Assembly: GCF_021044625.1 (NCBI RefSeq)
Contig: NZ_CP087999.1
Span: forward strand, 575,001-639,000
Length of the DNA: 64,000 nucleotides
Source of the DNA: Geomonas sp. RF6
Lineage (GTDB): Bacteria > Desulfobacterota > Desulfuromonadia > Geobacterales > Geobacteraceae
Reading direction: 5' to 3'
The notes under the pieces were generated by a model, which saw only the letters and a program-made list of their open reading frames with translations, did no database searches and was not told the DNA's origin. Made by a program: the position numbers and the translations under genes. Shown one piece after another: positions 33,619 through 42,612 of this stretch. The stretch's first letter is position 1, and every line of letters starts with the position of its first letter.

Positions 33619-34713
33619 TCAGGCGTAGCGCGCCCTGATCTGGCTTACGAGCACCATCCCCTTCCGGTGCAGGACGCGCGCAAGGTTCGCCCACCGGAAG
33701 ACCTTCGCTGTGACCACGCCGTCACAGGCGTCATACGTCCCGAGCGAGGAGACCTCCTTCCCGTTCTTGCCGCACAGCCCGATCTTGAAGTGGTAGGTGC
33801 CGGGATTGGTGAGGGGGTTTATACCGGCGAGGTTATACCAGGAAGAGCCATTTTCCCTGAGCCAGTTCAGCGCCTTCCACTGCAAAAGATATGACCCCTT
33901 GCTGGTGAGCCCGGCATCGCTCGTCCCCCCGAAGAGAAAGACCCCCGTGTCCCCGATCCCGCTCACGATGAGCCCTGCCGCCGGCTTCTCCCCGTTGTAG
34001 GCGATGAAAAGACGCATCTTGAACTCTTCCGGGAGGGTAGCCTGCACGGTGCGGAACTGCTGCACGTTCGTCGTTTCCAGGAACTTCTTTCGCTCCTTTG
34101 TCTCGCGATAGATCTCCAGAAAGTCGGAGAAGAGGTCGTCTCCGGTCCCCTCGGCAAGGAGAAGTCCATTTTTCTCAGCCCGGTTCAGGCAGTTGCGCCA
34201 CTTCTGCTCCAGCCCTTTGCGCAATGCGTCCGGAGAGCGGCGGAGATCGATGAGAAGGGTGCGCTGCGGGACCTCCACGGAATGGTGGCTGAACTCCTCC
34301 CTCTCCAGGGCGGGCTGGAAGAGCTGCGCATCGTCGTCGAAGAGGAGGGGAAGGATGCGCAGGATCATGCCGCGCTTCTCCACGAACTCGCGCCGCAGTG
34401 CACGCACCCCCGCGGCAAAGAGGGCAGGGTCCGTATCCTTGCCGCGCCTGCGCCAGAGGGGCCCCCAGCGCACGTAGGCAATGCCGGTGCCGGTGAAGGG
34501 GATCTTCGTCAGCCGCGCCTGGGCGGCGGCGACGATCTCCCCCTCTTTCCTGAGGAGGAGGTGCTGCATCCCCTTCGTTCCGGTGAGGACGGACTCGTAC
34601 GACCAGGTCTGGTAGATGTTGGCGTCGGCAAAAGCGGAAACGATCGCGTCCCACTCTTGCCGGTCCAGAAGGGCCGTCTCGACGCTGTACCGTTGTGCAC
34701 CCGCAGAATTCAT
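33619..34713 (-). CDS. FemAB-like acyltransferase (first of three)
   Basis: 364 residues. The family pattern includes NIYQTWSYES near residue 33, a central QKWRNCLNRAEKNG basic helix and C-terminal GSSWYNLAGINPLTNPGTYHFKIGLCG, all as in FemAB/CelD-type double-GNAT proteins. These transfer amino acids or acyl groups from tRNA or other donors onto surface polymers. Such genes are a regular part of exosortase-associated polysaccharide loci. Donor and acceptor here are unknown. Confidence 0.85.
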   Translation of the reverse strand: MNSAGAQRYSVETALLDRQEWDAIVSAFADANIYQTWSYESVLTGTKGMQHLLLRKEGEIVAAAQARLTKIPFTGTGIAYVRWGPLWRRRGKDTDPALFAAGVRALRREFVEKRGMILRILPLLFDDDAQLFQPALEREEFSHHSVEVPQRTLLIDLRRSPDALRKGLEQKWRNCLNRAEKNGLLLAEGTGDDLFSDFLEIYRETKERKKFLETTNVQQFRTVQATLPEEFKMRLFIAYNGEKPAAGLIVSGIGDTGVFLFGGTSDAGLTSKGSYLLQWKALNWLRENGSSWYNLAGINPLTNPGTYHFKIGLCGKNGKEVSSLGTYDACDGVVTAKVFRWANLARVLHRKGMVLVSQIRARYA

Positions 34714-34723
34714 CCTTTCCCCC

Positions 34724-35644
34724 TCAATCGTCCCTCACCCTGATCGGCACGTGCCCGAGATACCCCAGAAGCCACGAGCAGTGGTAGGCGCCCTTGGTAA
34801 GGCAGCGCACGAAGCGGTGCTTCCCCATGAGGAAAGCTACCGGGAGAAAGGCGAGATAGGCGCAGGCGGCTGCGAAGACGAGGGAAAAGCTCCGTCCCGG
34901 TGCCCCCTTCGTGCGCACCTCTTCACCGCTCACCCCACCCATGCGCACGGAGCGGCGGATGTAGTAGAGAGCCTTGCACCGCTCCGGAGTCACGATCTCG
35001 TGCACCGGACCCTCTTCGCACCAGACGAAGCGATACCCCTTCGCCATCACCCTCACGAAAAACCACACATCCTCGCCGCCGGTCCTGCCGTACTGCCGCT
35101 CGAATCGGTTATCCGGGTCGTCGAAGATCCTCCTTTCCATGAGGACGTTGCCGGTCCTGCACTCGTGCGCGTCCATGACCGTCCCGCTCTCGTGGGACTT
35201 CCTCTCCACGAGGTTCGCCCGCACGAGCCATCGGGGGCACTCCGCGCCGAACCAGGGGCGGACCGGCCCCAGCACCCCGGCGCAGTCGTATTTCTTCAGC
35301 GCGAGGTACAGGGCGAGGAGCCACCCCTCTTCCGGGAACTCGTCGTCGTCGATGAAGGCCAGGTACTCTCCGGTGGCGTTCTCCACCGCGGTGTTCCTGG
35401 TGAGGGCGATATTCTGCTCCGGCTGCACGTGGTAGGAGATCGGTACCGGGCTCTGCCGCTGCAACGACTCCACTACCGGTCTTGCCGACTCCTCGCTGTC
35501 GTTGTCCACCACCACGACCCGGTAGCTGAAAAGGGCGTCCGTCTTCAGGGCCCACAGCTTTTTCAGCAGGTCGCCCAGAAGCGCCGCCCGCTTGTAGGTG
35601 CAGATGCATATGGTGATCTCTTCTTTCACCGCTGTCATTTCCAT
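34724..35644 (-). CDS. Family 2 glycosyltransferase
   Basis: 306 residues. ITICICTYKRAALLGDLLKKL, VVVDNDSEESA, EQNIALTRNTAV and AFIDDDEFPEEGW give the GT-A fold and metal motif; GGEDVWFFVRV is the acceptor-side ED motif. A hydrophobic C-terminal segment (FAAACAYLAFLPVAFLMG) suggests membrane association. It starts 5 bp after the stop of the AsnB-like gene, so the two are cotranslated. Confidence 0.9.
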   Translation of the reverse strand: MEMTAVKEEITICICTYKRAALLGDLLKKLWALKTDALFSYRVVVVDNDSEESARPVVESLQRQSPVPISYHVQPEQNIALTRNTAVENATGEYLAFIDDDEFPEEGWLLALYLALKKYDCAGVLGPVRPWFGAECPRWLVRANLVERKSHESGTVMDAHECRTGNVLMERRIFDDPDNRFERQYGRTGGEDVWFFVRVMAKGYRFVWCEEGPVHEIVTPERCKALYYIRRSVRMGGVSGEEVRTKGAPGRSFSLVFAAACAYLAFLPVAFLMGKHRFVRCLTKGAYHCSWLLGYLGHVPIRVRDD

Positions 35645-35648
35645 CCCC

Positions 35649-37472
35649 TCAGTCGAACATGAGCCGCTGCAGGAGTTCCATCGTCAGGAGACTCGTGATG
35701 TCGCAGGTGTAGTTCCTGCGGCCGCTCGTGTGGTCCAGAACCAGCCTCTCCGCCGTCTCCTTCTTCAGATACGGGCGCTGCAAGCTCTTGCGGTCCAGCA
35801 GCACCTCCTTCACGTAGGCGGAGAGCTCGTCCCTGTACCAGACCCGGAAGTGATAGAACTTGTGCCGCCCCAGGAAGACGCGCTCGAGATGGAGCGGTGC
35901 CAGCAGGTGGTGGTCAAGGGCGGCGTACCACTGCGGCATGCCGTAATCGAAGGCGTAGTCCGTCTTGAAGAGGAACTCCCGGTAGAGATAGGCGATCTTC
36001 GAGACCAGATACCCCTGCTCCCCGCCAAGGCCTCGGTCGGTCATTATCCTCGACAGCTCCGGGTCCCCTTGGCGGATCAGGTGAAGGGAGAGGTCGCTGC
36101 TTTGCATGACCTCCTGCGGGGCGCGGTACATGAGCTGCACCAGGTCGTTGTCGAGGTAGGGGGAGCGCAGGGTGATCTGGGACTGCTCCAGGGAGAGACG
36201 GTTGTGGTGCAGCCAAGGGGCCTGCTTGAAGGCGGCGAAGGAGACGGGGTGGTCCTGGTAATGCATCCGCAGCGTCTCCCCCGCAAGATCGATCTCCCCT
36301 TCCAGTTCCTCCGTGAAGAGCCCCGGGCGGGGTGGCTGCGCCTTCAAGTGACGCGCCCCGCGGAGGATCTCGCTCCCGTAGTTGCCGGTCAGGCGCACCG
36401 GCGCCACCTCCCTCGCCAGCCGGTTCACATAGAGCTCCGGAGCACCGGTGACATCGAGGTTGCCGTCGGTAAGGTAGACGGTCCTCTCCGCAAGACGCGG
36501 GAAGTCGCCGAAGAAGTCGCGCCCGAGCGGCAAGACCCGGTGACTCTGGTGGCGCAGCGCTGCGAGCTCGCGCGATATCTTCACGTCGTAGCAGTCGTTG
36601 TACATGCCGCCGAAGGTGTAGCACGGCAGCTCCCCGTGTGCGGGCCTGAGCCACGCCATGATCATCCTGGTGTCGAGCCCTCCGGTCAGGGAGAGGGCGA
36701 CCTTGCCGTTCTGGAGGTACTTCGGCAGCACATCCCGGAACTTCTCCTCGAAGCGGCGGTAAAACTCTTCCTTTTGCAGCGACTCCTGCCCCTCCCACGT
36801 CTTCGGGGAAAAGTAGCACGTCTTGCGGGTCACCTCGCCGGCGGCGATGTGCCATGCCGACGCGGGGGGGAGGAGATGGACATTGGAGAAGAGGGAGCGG
36901 TTCTCGAGGACGCAGCCGAAGCTGAAGTACTCTCCGAGGCTGCGCAGATCGAATGCCCGAAGTCTCGGATGGACCTTCAGGAGCGCTTTCGCCTCCGAGG
37001 CGAAATAGAGCGCGTCAGGAGATTCGTAGTAGTAGATCCGCTGCATGGCGTAGCGGTCGTTGAAGAGGATCGCCTCGCCGCGCCCCTTGTCTATGAGGAC
37101 GCCGTTGAACCAGCCGTTCAGAGCGGTGAGGAAGTCGTCCCCGCACTCCTCGGCGAGGTGTATCAGGTACTCGGCGCGATCGTGCGCCTGAAAGCGGTGC
37201 CCCTCACCGCGCAGCCTTCCCGGCACCCCCTCCTCGGGGAAGTTCTCGCCGTAGAAGACGAGCCCGGACTGCGCCGTTTCATTCCACACGATCGGCGTGT
37301 CGGAAAAGGCACCGGCCCTGTTCACCCACCCAAGGTAGATGCCGATTTTGTCGTCGAGGTAGCTCGCGGAGGTATAGAACGGCTCGTGGAGCATCGAGCT
37401 CAGCATCCGCTCGAGCTGGGCTCCCCTCTCTGCGCTCCCCCCCTTTCCAACTATTCCTACGATGCCAGGCAT
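35649..37472 (-). CDS. Asparagine-synthase-like protein lacking the catalytic Cys2
   Basis: 607 residues, a normal AsnB-like length. The N-terminal domain (residues 1-200) is of the class II glutamine amidotransferase fold, but the start is MPGIVG where active enzymes have MCGI. The nucleophile cysteine is replaced by proline. The C-terminal synthetase domain keeps the ATP-pyrophosphatase loop SLTGGLDTR near residue 265 and LTGNYGSEILRGA. Amidotransferases of this type are standard in exosortase-linked polysaccharide loci. Without Cys2 it must use ammonia or an amine, or serve as an amide-forming ligase like beta-lactam synthetase. Confidence 0.88.
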   Translation of the reverse strand: MPGIVGIVGKGGSAERGAQLERMLSSMLHEPFYTSASYLDDKIGIYLGWVNRAGAFSDTPIVWNETAQSGLVFYGENFPEEGVPGRLRGEGHRFQAHDRAEYLIHLAEECGDDFLTALNGWFNGVLIDKGRGEAILFNDRYAMQRIYYYESPDALYFASEAKALLKVHPRLRAFDLRSLGEYFSFGCVLENRSLFSNVHLLPPASAWHIAAGEVTRKTCYFSPKTWEGQESLQKEEFYRRFEEKFRDVLPKYLQNGKVALSLTGGLDTRMIMAWLRPAHGELPCYTFGGMYNDCYDVKISRELAALRHQSHRVLPLGRDFFGDFPRLAERTVYLTDGNLDVTGAPELYVNRLAREVAPVRLTGNYGSEILRGARHLKAQPPRPGLFTEELEGEIDLAGETLRMHYQDHPVSFAAFKQAPWLHHNRLSLEQSQITLRSPYLDNDLVQLMYRAPQEVMQSSDLSLHLIRQGDPELSRIMTDRGLGGEQGYLVSKIAYLYREFLFKTDYAFDYGMPQWYAALDHHLLAPLHLERVFLGRHKFYHFRVWYRDELSAYVKEVLLDRKSLQRPYLKKETAERLVLDHTSGRRNYTCDITSLLTMELLQRLMFD

Positions 37473-37523
37473 GCCTTTCCTCCTTCACCGGCCAGCGTGC
37501 AGTAGCCGCCCCCGGAATGGTGC

Positions 37524-38501
37524 TCACTCCTCTTCGAGCCCCGCGCCCTGCGATGGGGGGGGTGCGGCGGAGGCCTTCACCTTCACATAGGCGCTGCGCA
37601 CCGCTCTCAGGAGGTTGATGACAGGGCCGGGGAGGACTTCAATGAGGGTGAGGTGGAGTTTCAGCTTCATGGCGATCACACCCCTTGCAGTGAGAGGGAT
37701 GTAGTACCTGGGGAGGTCGATCTTCTCGAAGCCGTTTCGCGCCTTGAATTCCGTCAGCGTGTTCTGGGTCTTGTTGCCGTAGGTGTACTTCCCGTAGGTG
37801 AGGTAGGGGACTCCCTTCTGGGCGCAGACCTCCACCGCCTTCGCGATGAGTGCGCTCGTCGGCCTCTTGTCGTAATGGGCTGTTTTCGCGACCAGTTGCA
37901 TGATGCTCGCCGTCTCGCTTCCGAGGTAGATGAGCTTGATGATGCCGATCAGTTCTTTTTCCAGGTAGCTGCCGATGAATTCGCTTCTCTCCGGGTAGGA
38001 GCCGTAGTCGTCTTTCACCGCCTGGAAATCTTTTCCGTAGTGGGAAAAGGGGCGACCCTGCCGCGTCGGGGTGTCGTTGTGGATCTCCACGATCCCCCGG
38101 ACAAGTTCGTCGTCGTACTGGGCTACCCGGGCCACCACTCCGCGCTTCGCCGCGCGCTTCACGTTCTTTCTGGCCACCTGCGGCAGGCGCTTTTCCCACC
38201 ACTCCTGGTACGTGGTCACTGGAATGGCAGCGACATTGTCCCACTGCATGGGGTAGCCATACTTCGGCTTCGTTTCCGGGAGCTTCTGCACGAAGGTGAA
38301 GATGTCCGCTCGCGGCTTCCCCTCCTTCAGCTTCTCTATGGCGCTTTCGGGATCTTCTACCGCTTGTCCCGGCAGCCATACGTCGTCGCGTACCTCCGCG
38401 ATCCTGATCCACCTGCCGTGCACCACGACATCGAGCGCTGCGCCCGACTCCCCTCTCTCCTGCGGCTCTTCCTTCTGTACTGCCTGCGTCCGTCTTTCCA
38501 T
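37524..38501 (-). CDS. FemAB-like acyltransferase (second of three)
   Basis: 325 residues from ATG 38501 with a GGGGGAAG ribosome site. The basic helix ARKNVKRAAKRGVVAR near residue 130 and the acceptor-domain text YLEKELIGIIKLIYLGSETASIMQLV and GVPYLTYGKYTYGNKTQNTLTEFKARNGF identify a GNAT/FemAB-like fold. It has no membrane anchor. It lies between the AsnB-like gene and a GT2 in the same operon. Probably transfers an acyl or aminoacyl group to the polymer or its precursor. Substrate not known. Confidence 0.78.
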   Translation of the reverse strand: MERRTQAVQKEEPQERGESGAALDVVVHGRWIRIAEVRDDVWLPGQAVEDPESAIEKLKEGKPRADIFTFVQKLPETKPKYGYPMQWDNVAAIPVTTYQEWWEKRLPQVARKNVKRAAKRGVVARVAQYDDELVRGIVEIHNDTPTRQGRPFSHYGKDFQAVKDDYGSYPERSEFIGSYLEKELIGIIKLIYLGSETASIMQLVAKTAHYDKRPTSALIAKAVEVCAQKGVPYLTYGKYTYGNKTQNTLTEFKARNGFEKIDLPRYYIPLTARGVIAMKLKLHLTLIEVLPGPVINLLRAVRSAYVKVKASAAPPPSQGAGLEEE

Positions 38502-38518
38502 CTCTTCCCCCGGTCTCT

Positions 38519-39475
38519 TTAGCCGCGTCTTCTCTCCCCCGCTGCAAAGGGGTAGGAGACGAGGTCGCAACAGAATTTCCTGAGCCGCGCCATCTGGCTC
38601 TTCCTGCGGAAGCGCTCCAGTTCGGGGGAGAGATCCTTCTCCTTTCCGCTCAGAAATGCCCAGCAGTACCCGGAGAGACGAAGGGTGCCGGCGACCACGT
38701 ACGGCTTCTTCGTCATCTGGTACAGGCAGCGGCAAAACTCCCACAACGGGTGCATCCCGAGCACGTAGTCGACCTCCCCCCACTTCAGGTGGGTGGAGAG
38801 GCTCCCGTGCATCCCCGTCCCCATCTTCCTGTGGTGCACAAAGCTCTTCCCGGGGAAGGTCCTCGTCTGCCACCCCTGCATCTGAGCGGTGAGAACCGCG
38901 ACCAGATCGATCCCCCCCACCTTGCGCGGCCGGTAGCCACCGATCGATTCGAAGCATTCCCGCCGGAAGAGCTGGCACTGTCCCGAGACATGCTCTATTG
39001 AGGTGAAGCGGTAGTCGTAGTGGGCATCCCCCTCGGTGAAGGGTGTGCCGGCCATGCCGAGGGAGGGGTTTTCCGTGAATTTGGGGAGGATGAAGGAAAA
39101 GTAGTCGTCTTCGAACGATATGTCCGCGTCGAGGTTCCCGATGACTTCGTACGGCAGATCCTTCACCCGCTCAAGCCCCGCGTTGAAGGCGAGGACCTTT
39201 CCGGCGAAGTGGCGCTCGGCGCGCTCGGGCATGCGCAGGAACTCGATCCAGTCGTGCAGCGCGGCGTACCTTTGCGCTATCTCGTCGGTGGCGTCGGTGG
39301 AACCGTCGCTCACGATGACCCACTTCAGGGGACGGACCGTCTGGCGCACCATGCACCCGATTATCGTCTCCATGAACTGCCCCTCGTTGCGGGCCGGGGT
39401 TATCAACACAAAGGAGGGGAAGGGCGCTTTCGCGGCCGCCGCACACTCCCCCCTTTCTCCCTGCGAAATGGTCAT
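38519..39475 (-). CDS. Family 2 glycosyltransferase
   Basis: 318 residues. FVLITPARNEGQFMETII, WVIVSDGSTDATDEI, and VIGNLDADISFEDDYF give GT-A and its DXD motif (LDAD). The later GQCQLFRRECFESIGGYRP and WGEVDYVLGMHPLWE segments match polymer-type GT2 enzymes. No extra membrane helices are obvious. It lies between the second FemAB-like gene and the six-hairpin protein gene. Confidence 0.9.
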   Translation of the reverse strand: MTISQGERGECAAAAKAPFPSFVLITPARNEGQFMETIIGCMVRQTVRPLKWVIVSDGSTDATDEIAQRYAALHDWIEFLRMPERAERHFAGKVLAFNAGLERVKDLPYEVIGNLDADISFEDDYFSFILPKFTENPSLGMAGTPFTEGDAHYDYRFTSIEHVSGQCQLFRRECFESIGGYRPRKVGGIDLVAVLTAQMQGWQTRTFPGKSFVHHRKMGTGMHGSLSTHLKWGEVDYVLGMHPLWEFCRCLYQMTKKPYVVAGTLRLSGYCWAFLSGKEKDLSPELERFRRKSQMARLRKFCCDLVSYPFAAGERRRG

Positions 39476-39480
39476 GATCG

Positions 39481-40713
39481 TTACCTCGCACAGGCCGCCG
39501 CGGGGCTCGCGGCGGCATCATCTCCCCTGGTGCTCCCCTCCAGCACGACGGCGAGGGCGAGGAGCATCCAGGCCTGGGTCCACCTCATGTAGGAGATCCT
39601 GTTCCGGAAGAGGGGGCCGATACGATAGTGAAAGTACCCATCCCTGTCCCGGAGGTGCTTCATGCTCCAGCGGCAGACCTCACCGGAGAGCCTGCCGCCA
39701 TCGTCGGAGAGATCCTGCAGCGTGACGAGGGTGATGAGGCTTTGCGCCACGCAGTGGGCGTCTATCGGGTAGCATTTGTTGTGGAAATACTTCGGAGCCC
39801 CGTCGGGGCGGAAGAAGTGCTCGCGGTAGAAACGGTACCCGCGGCGCAGTGCCGGCTCGAATTCGTCGGTCCCTGCGTCCTCTCCGATGGAGCGCAGGGC
39901 GCAGAGATTGTAGCCGGTGTGGAAGTTGTCGACCCAGCGCTGCGTCGAAAGCTCGCCGTAGTCCCAGGAGCCGTCCTCGTGCTGCCTCCGGGCCGAGTAG
40001 CATGCCGCGCTCAGTGCCGGCTCTAGGTACCTCTCCTGTCCCGTGTGCCGGTACACCCGGCAAAGGAGTGCCGCGCCGAGGAAGTTCGCGTTGTGCACCT
40101 GCACCCGTATCCCCGGCAGGGGGTAGCTGAAGCCGACGGTCCCGTCCCCGGCGCGCCAGAAGAGCTTCTCCCGGAGGTAATCGGCCGCGCTTGCGGCCAT
40201 CTCCAGATAACGCACGTCGCCTGAAAATTGGTAGGCATCGAGGAGGGAGTTCGCCACGAAGGAGGTGCAGACGAGGTTCGGTGCGCCGCGGGGGACGAGG
40301 TGGCTGCGGGTTTGCCAGGGGAAGCTGTACCCCCAGCACCAGTACCTCTCCTCCGTCGACCTGAGCGACTCGAGGAGCGCCACCAGGGGAGCGCAGTCAT
40401 CGGGGGTGGTGACCCCGACTCGGGCGAGTTTCACCACGGCGGAGAGAAAAAGGGCGACCCCCTTCGCGTTCTGCTGCGGGGCGATCTGCAGGGCGGGACG
40501 CAGGTTGACCGGGAGCCTCTTCATGATCTGGGTGAAAGCGATGTTGCAAAGGCGGCTGCGGCAAAGGGGGGTCTTCTGATACAGCTCGCTGTTTAGCGCG
40601 TCATAGGGGTCGTATCCCCCCCAGCGGTGCATCCTGCAGTATGCCAAAAGAGTCGTCACCGAGCTGCGCAGCTCCAGCGTCGGGACGGTCGGTGCCAGCG
40701 CTGCTCCTTCCAT
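39481..40713 (-). CDS. Six-hairpin (alpha/alpha toroid) glycan-processing-like protein
   Basis: 410 residues from ATG 40713, which has a GAGGGGG site; a GTG overlapping the upstream stop is the alternative. The text repeats helix pairs with motifs such as FVANSLLDAYQFSGDVRYLEMAASAADYL, FLGAALLCRVYRHTGQERYLEPAL and DNFHTGYNLCALRSI. This is the signature of the (alpha/alpha)6 barrel of glycan hydrolases, lyases and epimerases. Homologues in polysaccharide loci are often mislabelled as aminolevulinate dehydratase; that fold is not seen here. No signal peptide, so it would act in the cytoplasm. Catalytic residues are not assigned. Confidence 0.75.
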   Translation of the reverse strand: MEGAALAPTVPTLELRSSVTTLLAYCRMHRWGGYDPYDALNSELYQKTPLCRSRLCNIAFTQIMKRLPVNLRPALQIAPQQNAKGVALFLSAVVKLARVGVTTPDDCAPLVALLESLRSTEERYWCWGYSFPWQTRSHLVPRGAPNLVCTSFVANSLLDAYQFSGDVRYLEMAASAADYLREKLFWRAGDGTVGFSYPLPGIRVQVHNANFLGAALLCRVYRHTGQERYLEPALSAACYSARRQHEDGSWDYGELSTQRWVDNFHTGYNLCALRSIGEDAGTDEFEPALRRGYRFYREHFFRPDGAPKYFHNKCYPIDAHCVAQSLITLVTLQDLSDDGGRLSGEVCRWSMKHLRDRDGYFHYRIGPLFRNRISYMRWTQAWMLLALAVVLEGSTRGDDAAASPAAACAR

Positions 40714-40724
40714 GGCGGTCCCCC

Positions 40725-41780
40725 TCACTGTTGCAGCAATGCCTTTTCCAGGTGGTCCACAATCGTGTGGAGCGTGCCATTTGGCTGCAACTGGGAGTGC
40801 TCCCGTCGTTCGCGCTTCGCGAGGGTTATCAGGCGCTCCACGTCATCGGTGTTCTGAATGAGGATCATCCTCCTCTCCTGCGCAAGGTAGCGGTCGACGG
40901 AGCCGGTCTCCCCTCTGAAGATGCTGTACACCGGCACGCCGAGGGCGGCAGCCTCCCTGTTCATCGTCCCGCCGCCGCTGATAACGAGGTCGGAGTGCCA
41001 GATCAGGTTGAGCCCAAGGAGCGCGCTCTTCGGGATAACGAGCTTCCCGCCGTCGATGAGCTCCGGCCACCGCTCCTGCACCGCCTTCTCCTGCTTTTTG
41101 TTGCGCGGCAGCACCACCATGACCGCTCCCGGGTGCCCCGAGATCCACTCCACGACATGGGCGAAGAGCTTCTCGCTCTCGACGTTGTGGTAGTGGGCAT
41201 CGGTGGCAGGGGGGCGCACGGTGACGACGACCTTCTTCATGTCTATCCCCAATTCCTGCAGTATCTGCCCCGACGGCTGAAAGCCTGGTATGTACACGTC
41301 CTCCTTTATCCCCTGGTATTTGCACAGGCTGGTGAAGCAGGAGGCGGAGATCGCGGAATCGGGTATGACCTCCGGTATGATAAGGACATCGTACTTTATG
41401 AATGGGATCTTCCGCGCGTGCTCGTAGTCGATGATCACCACCACCGGGATCCCGGAGAGCTTCGCCGCGAGAATCTGCGAGCGCGATCCGTGCGACAGGG
41501 CGATGTCGGGCTTTTCCCGCCTCAGCCTCACCGCGAGGCGAACGGCACGATAAACGATGCCGAGCGCCTTCACGACCTTGTTCTTGCCATAGTGCTTCTT
41601 CCCGATGAGGGTGTGCTCGATGCCGTGCATGGTGGCGAGTTCGCTCACCTGGTAGCGGCCGCGGGCGGTCACCCATATCCCGTGCCCCCGGGCCTTCAGC
41701 TCCCGGATGATCGGGGCGAAAAAGGGGACGTGGGGCGCGTTGTCAAGATCGATCCATACTTTCGTCTTCGTATTTTGCAT
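40725..41780 (-). CDS. DUF354 family GT-B-like protein
   Basis: 351 residues from ATG 41780 (GGGGGGAAAAGG site). The start VWIDLDNAPHVPFFAPIIRELKARGH and the later HSDLVISGGGTMNREAAALGVPVYSIFRG are the two halves of the DUF354 family, which is related to UDP-GlcNAc 2-epimerases and MurG-like GT-B enzymes. Enzymatic function is not established. Its position in the locus suggests sugar nucleotide conversion or glycosyl transfer. Confidence 0.85.
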   Translation of the reverse strand: MQNTKTKVWIDLDNAPHVPFFAPIIRELKARGHGIWVTARGRYQVSELATMHGIEHTLIGKKHYGKNKVVKALGIVYRAVRLAVRLRREKPDIALSHGSRSQILAAKLSGIPVVVIIDYEHARKIPFIKYDVLIIPEVIPDSAISASCFTSLCKYQGIKEDVYIPGFQPSGQILQELGIDMKKVVVTVRPPATDAHYHNVESEKLFAHVVEWISGHPGAVMVVLPRNKKQEKAVQERWPELIDGGKLVIPKSALLGLNLIWHSDLVISGGGTMNREAAALGVPVYSIFRGETGSVDRYLAQERRMILIQNTDDVERLITLAKRERREHSQLQPNGTLHTIVDHLEKALLQQ

Positions 41781-41808
41781 AAACCTTTTCCCCCCCGGCA
41801 CCTCTTCA

Positions 41809-42579
41809 TCACTGCAGATAGCGGTAGATGCACTGAGGGACATAGTAGCGCCTCTTGTTGAAGGTCACGCCCAGGATCTTCCCGCCGTTTTTCATGATGC
41901 TTTCCTTCATGCTGGCGGCGACCCTCCAGTTCGTCCTCTCCGCTTCGACGACCATGATGACACCGTCCACGTAACGGGACATGGCCACGCTCTCGGGAGA
42001 GGAGGTCGCCGGGGCGGAGTCGATGAGGACGAGGTCGAAGGCTCCCTTCAGCTCCTTGAAGAAGGCGACTGCGGAGGCCTTGTCCTTGTTCCACAGCGAC
42101 AGGGAGGGCTGCACCGAGATCGGCGAGAGGAAGAGGCTCGTCTTCCCGACCTGGTAGCACGCCTTCGCGATCGGCTCCTTCTCCCGGAGGGCGTCGAGCC
42201 ACCCGTACCCCGACTGGCTCTTGAAGTGGATGTGCTGCGTCGGGTGATGATGCGCCGCATCGAGGATGAGGACCTTCTTGCCGCAGTGCAGCGCCGCGAT
42301 GCGCGCGAACTCCCGCACGACGGTGGAGACCCCCTCTCCGCCGCGGGCACCTATGAACTGCAGTACGGCGGGGAACTGGTCCTGAACCGCCGACTCGACG
42401 CTGCGGTAGAGGCCGGAAACCTCGAGTTCCATGCTCTGCCGAGTCGGCGAGGGGTCGAGCCTGATCGGCAGGTGTTGCTCTTCCCGCTCCCCCCCTTCCT
42501 GTTCCGGGGGGGGCGGAGGAACCTGCGCTATCTTCTGTTCGGCTTGCGCCTGCATGAGTGCGTCGTAGATATTGCTCAC
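41809..42579 (-). CDS. CpsD/CapB-like polysaccharide tyrosine-kinase homologue with degenerate P-loop
   Basis: 256 residues. It has the ParA/MinD-type fold of bacterial tyrosine kinases: an N-terminal SNIYDALMQAQAEQ helix, a Pro-rich stretch, a P-loop region near residue 79, LILDAAHHHPTQH, and FDLVLIDSAPATSSPE (Walker B). The P-loop reads GARGGEGVSTV, so the invariant lysine of GxGKST is valine. The second-strand Asp-Ala-Asp is changed to DAAHHH. The C-terminus has four tyrosines (RRYYVPQCIYRYLQ), a possible phosphorylation cluster. It probably binds Wzz as a regulatory or inactive partner. Confidence 0.85.
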   Translation of the reverse strand: MSNIYDALMQAQAEQKIAQVPPPPPEQEGGEREEQHLPIRLDPSPTRQSMELEVSGLYRSVESAVQDQFPAVLQFIGARGGEGVSTVVREFARIAALHCGKKVLILDAAHHHPTQHIHFKSQSGYGWLDALREKEPIAKACYQVGKTSLFLSPISVQPSLSLWNKDKASAVAFFKELKGAFDLVLIDSAPATSSPESVAMSRYVDGVIMVVEAERTNWRVAASMKESIMKNGGKILGVTFNKRRYYVPQCIYRYLQ

Positions 42580-42612
42580 CGCTTTTCTCCTGTAGCTGTG
42601 CCGGCGGCACGC

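Noticed and set aside
39481-40713. Delta-aminolevulinic acid dehydratase, as homologues are often labelled
   Set aside because: No metal-binding cysteine set or active-site lysines of that enzyme are seen; the helix-pair repeats indicate a six-hairpin fold.
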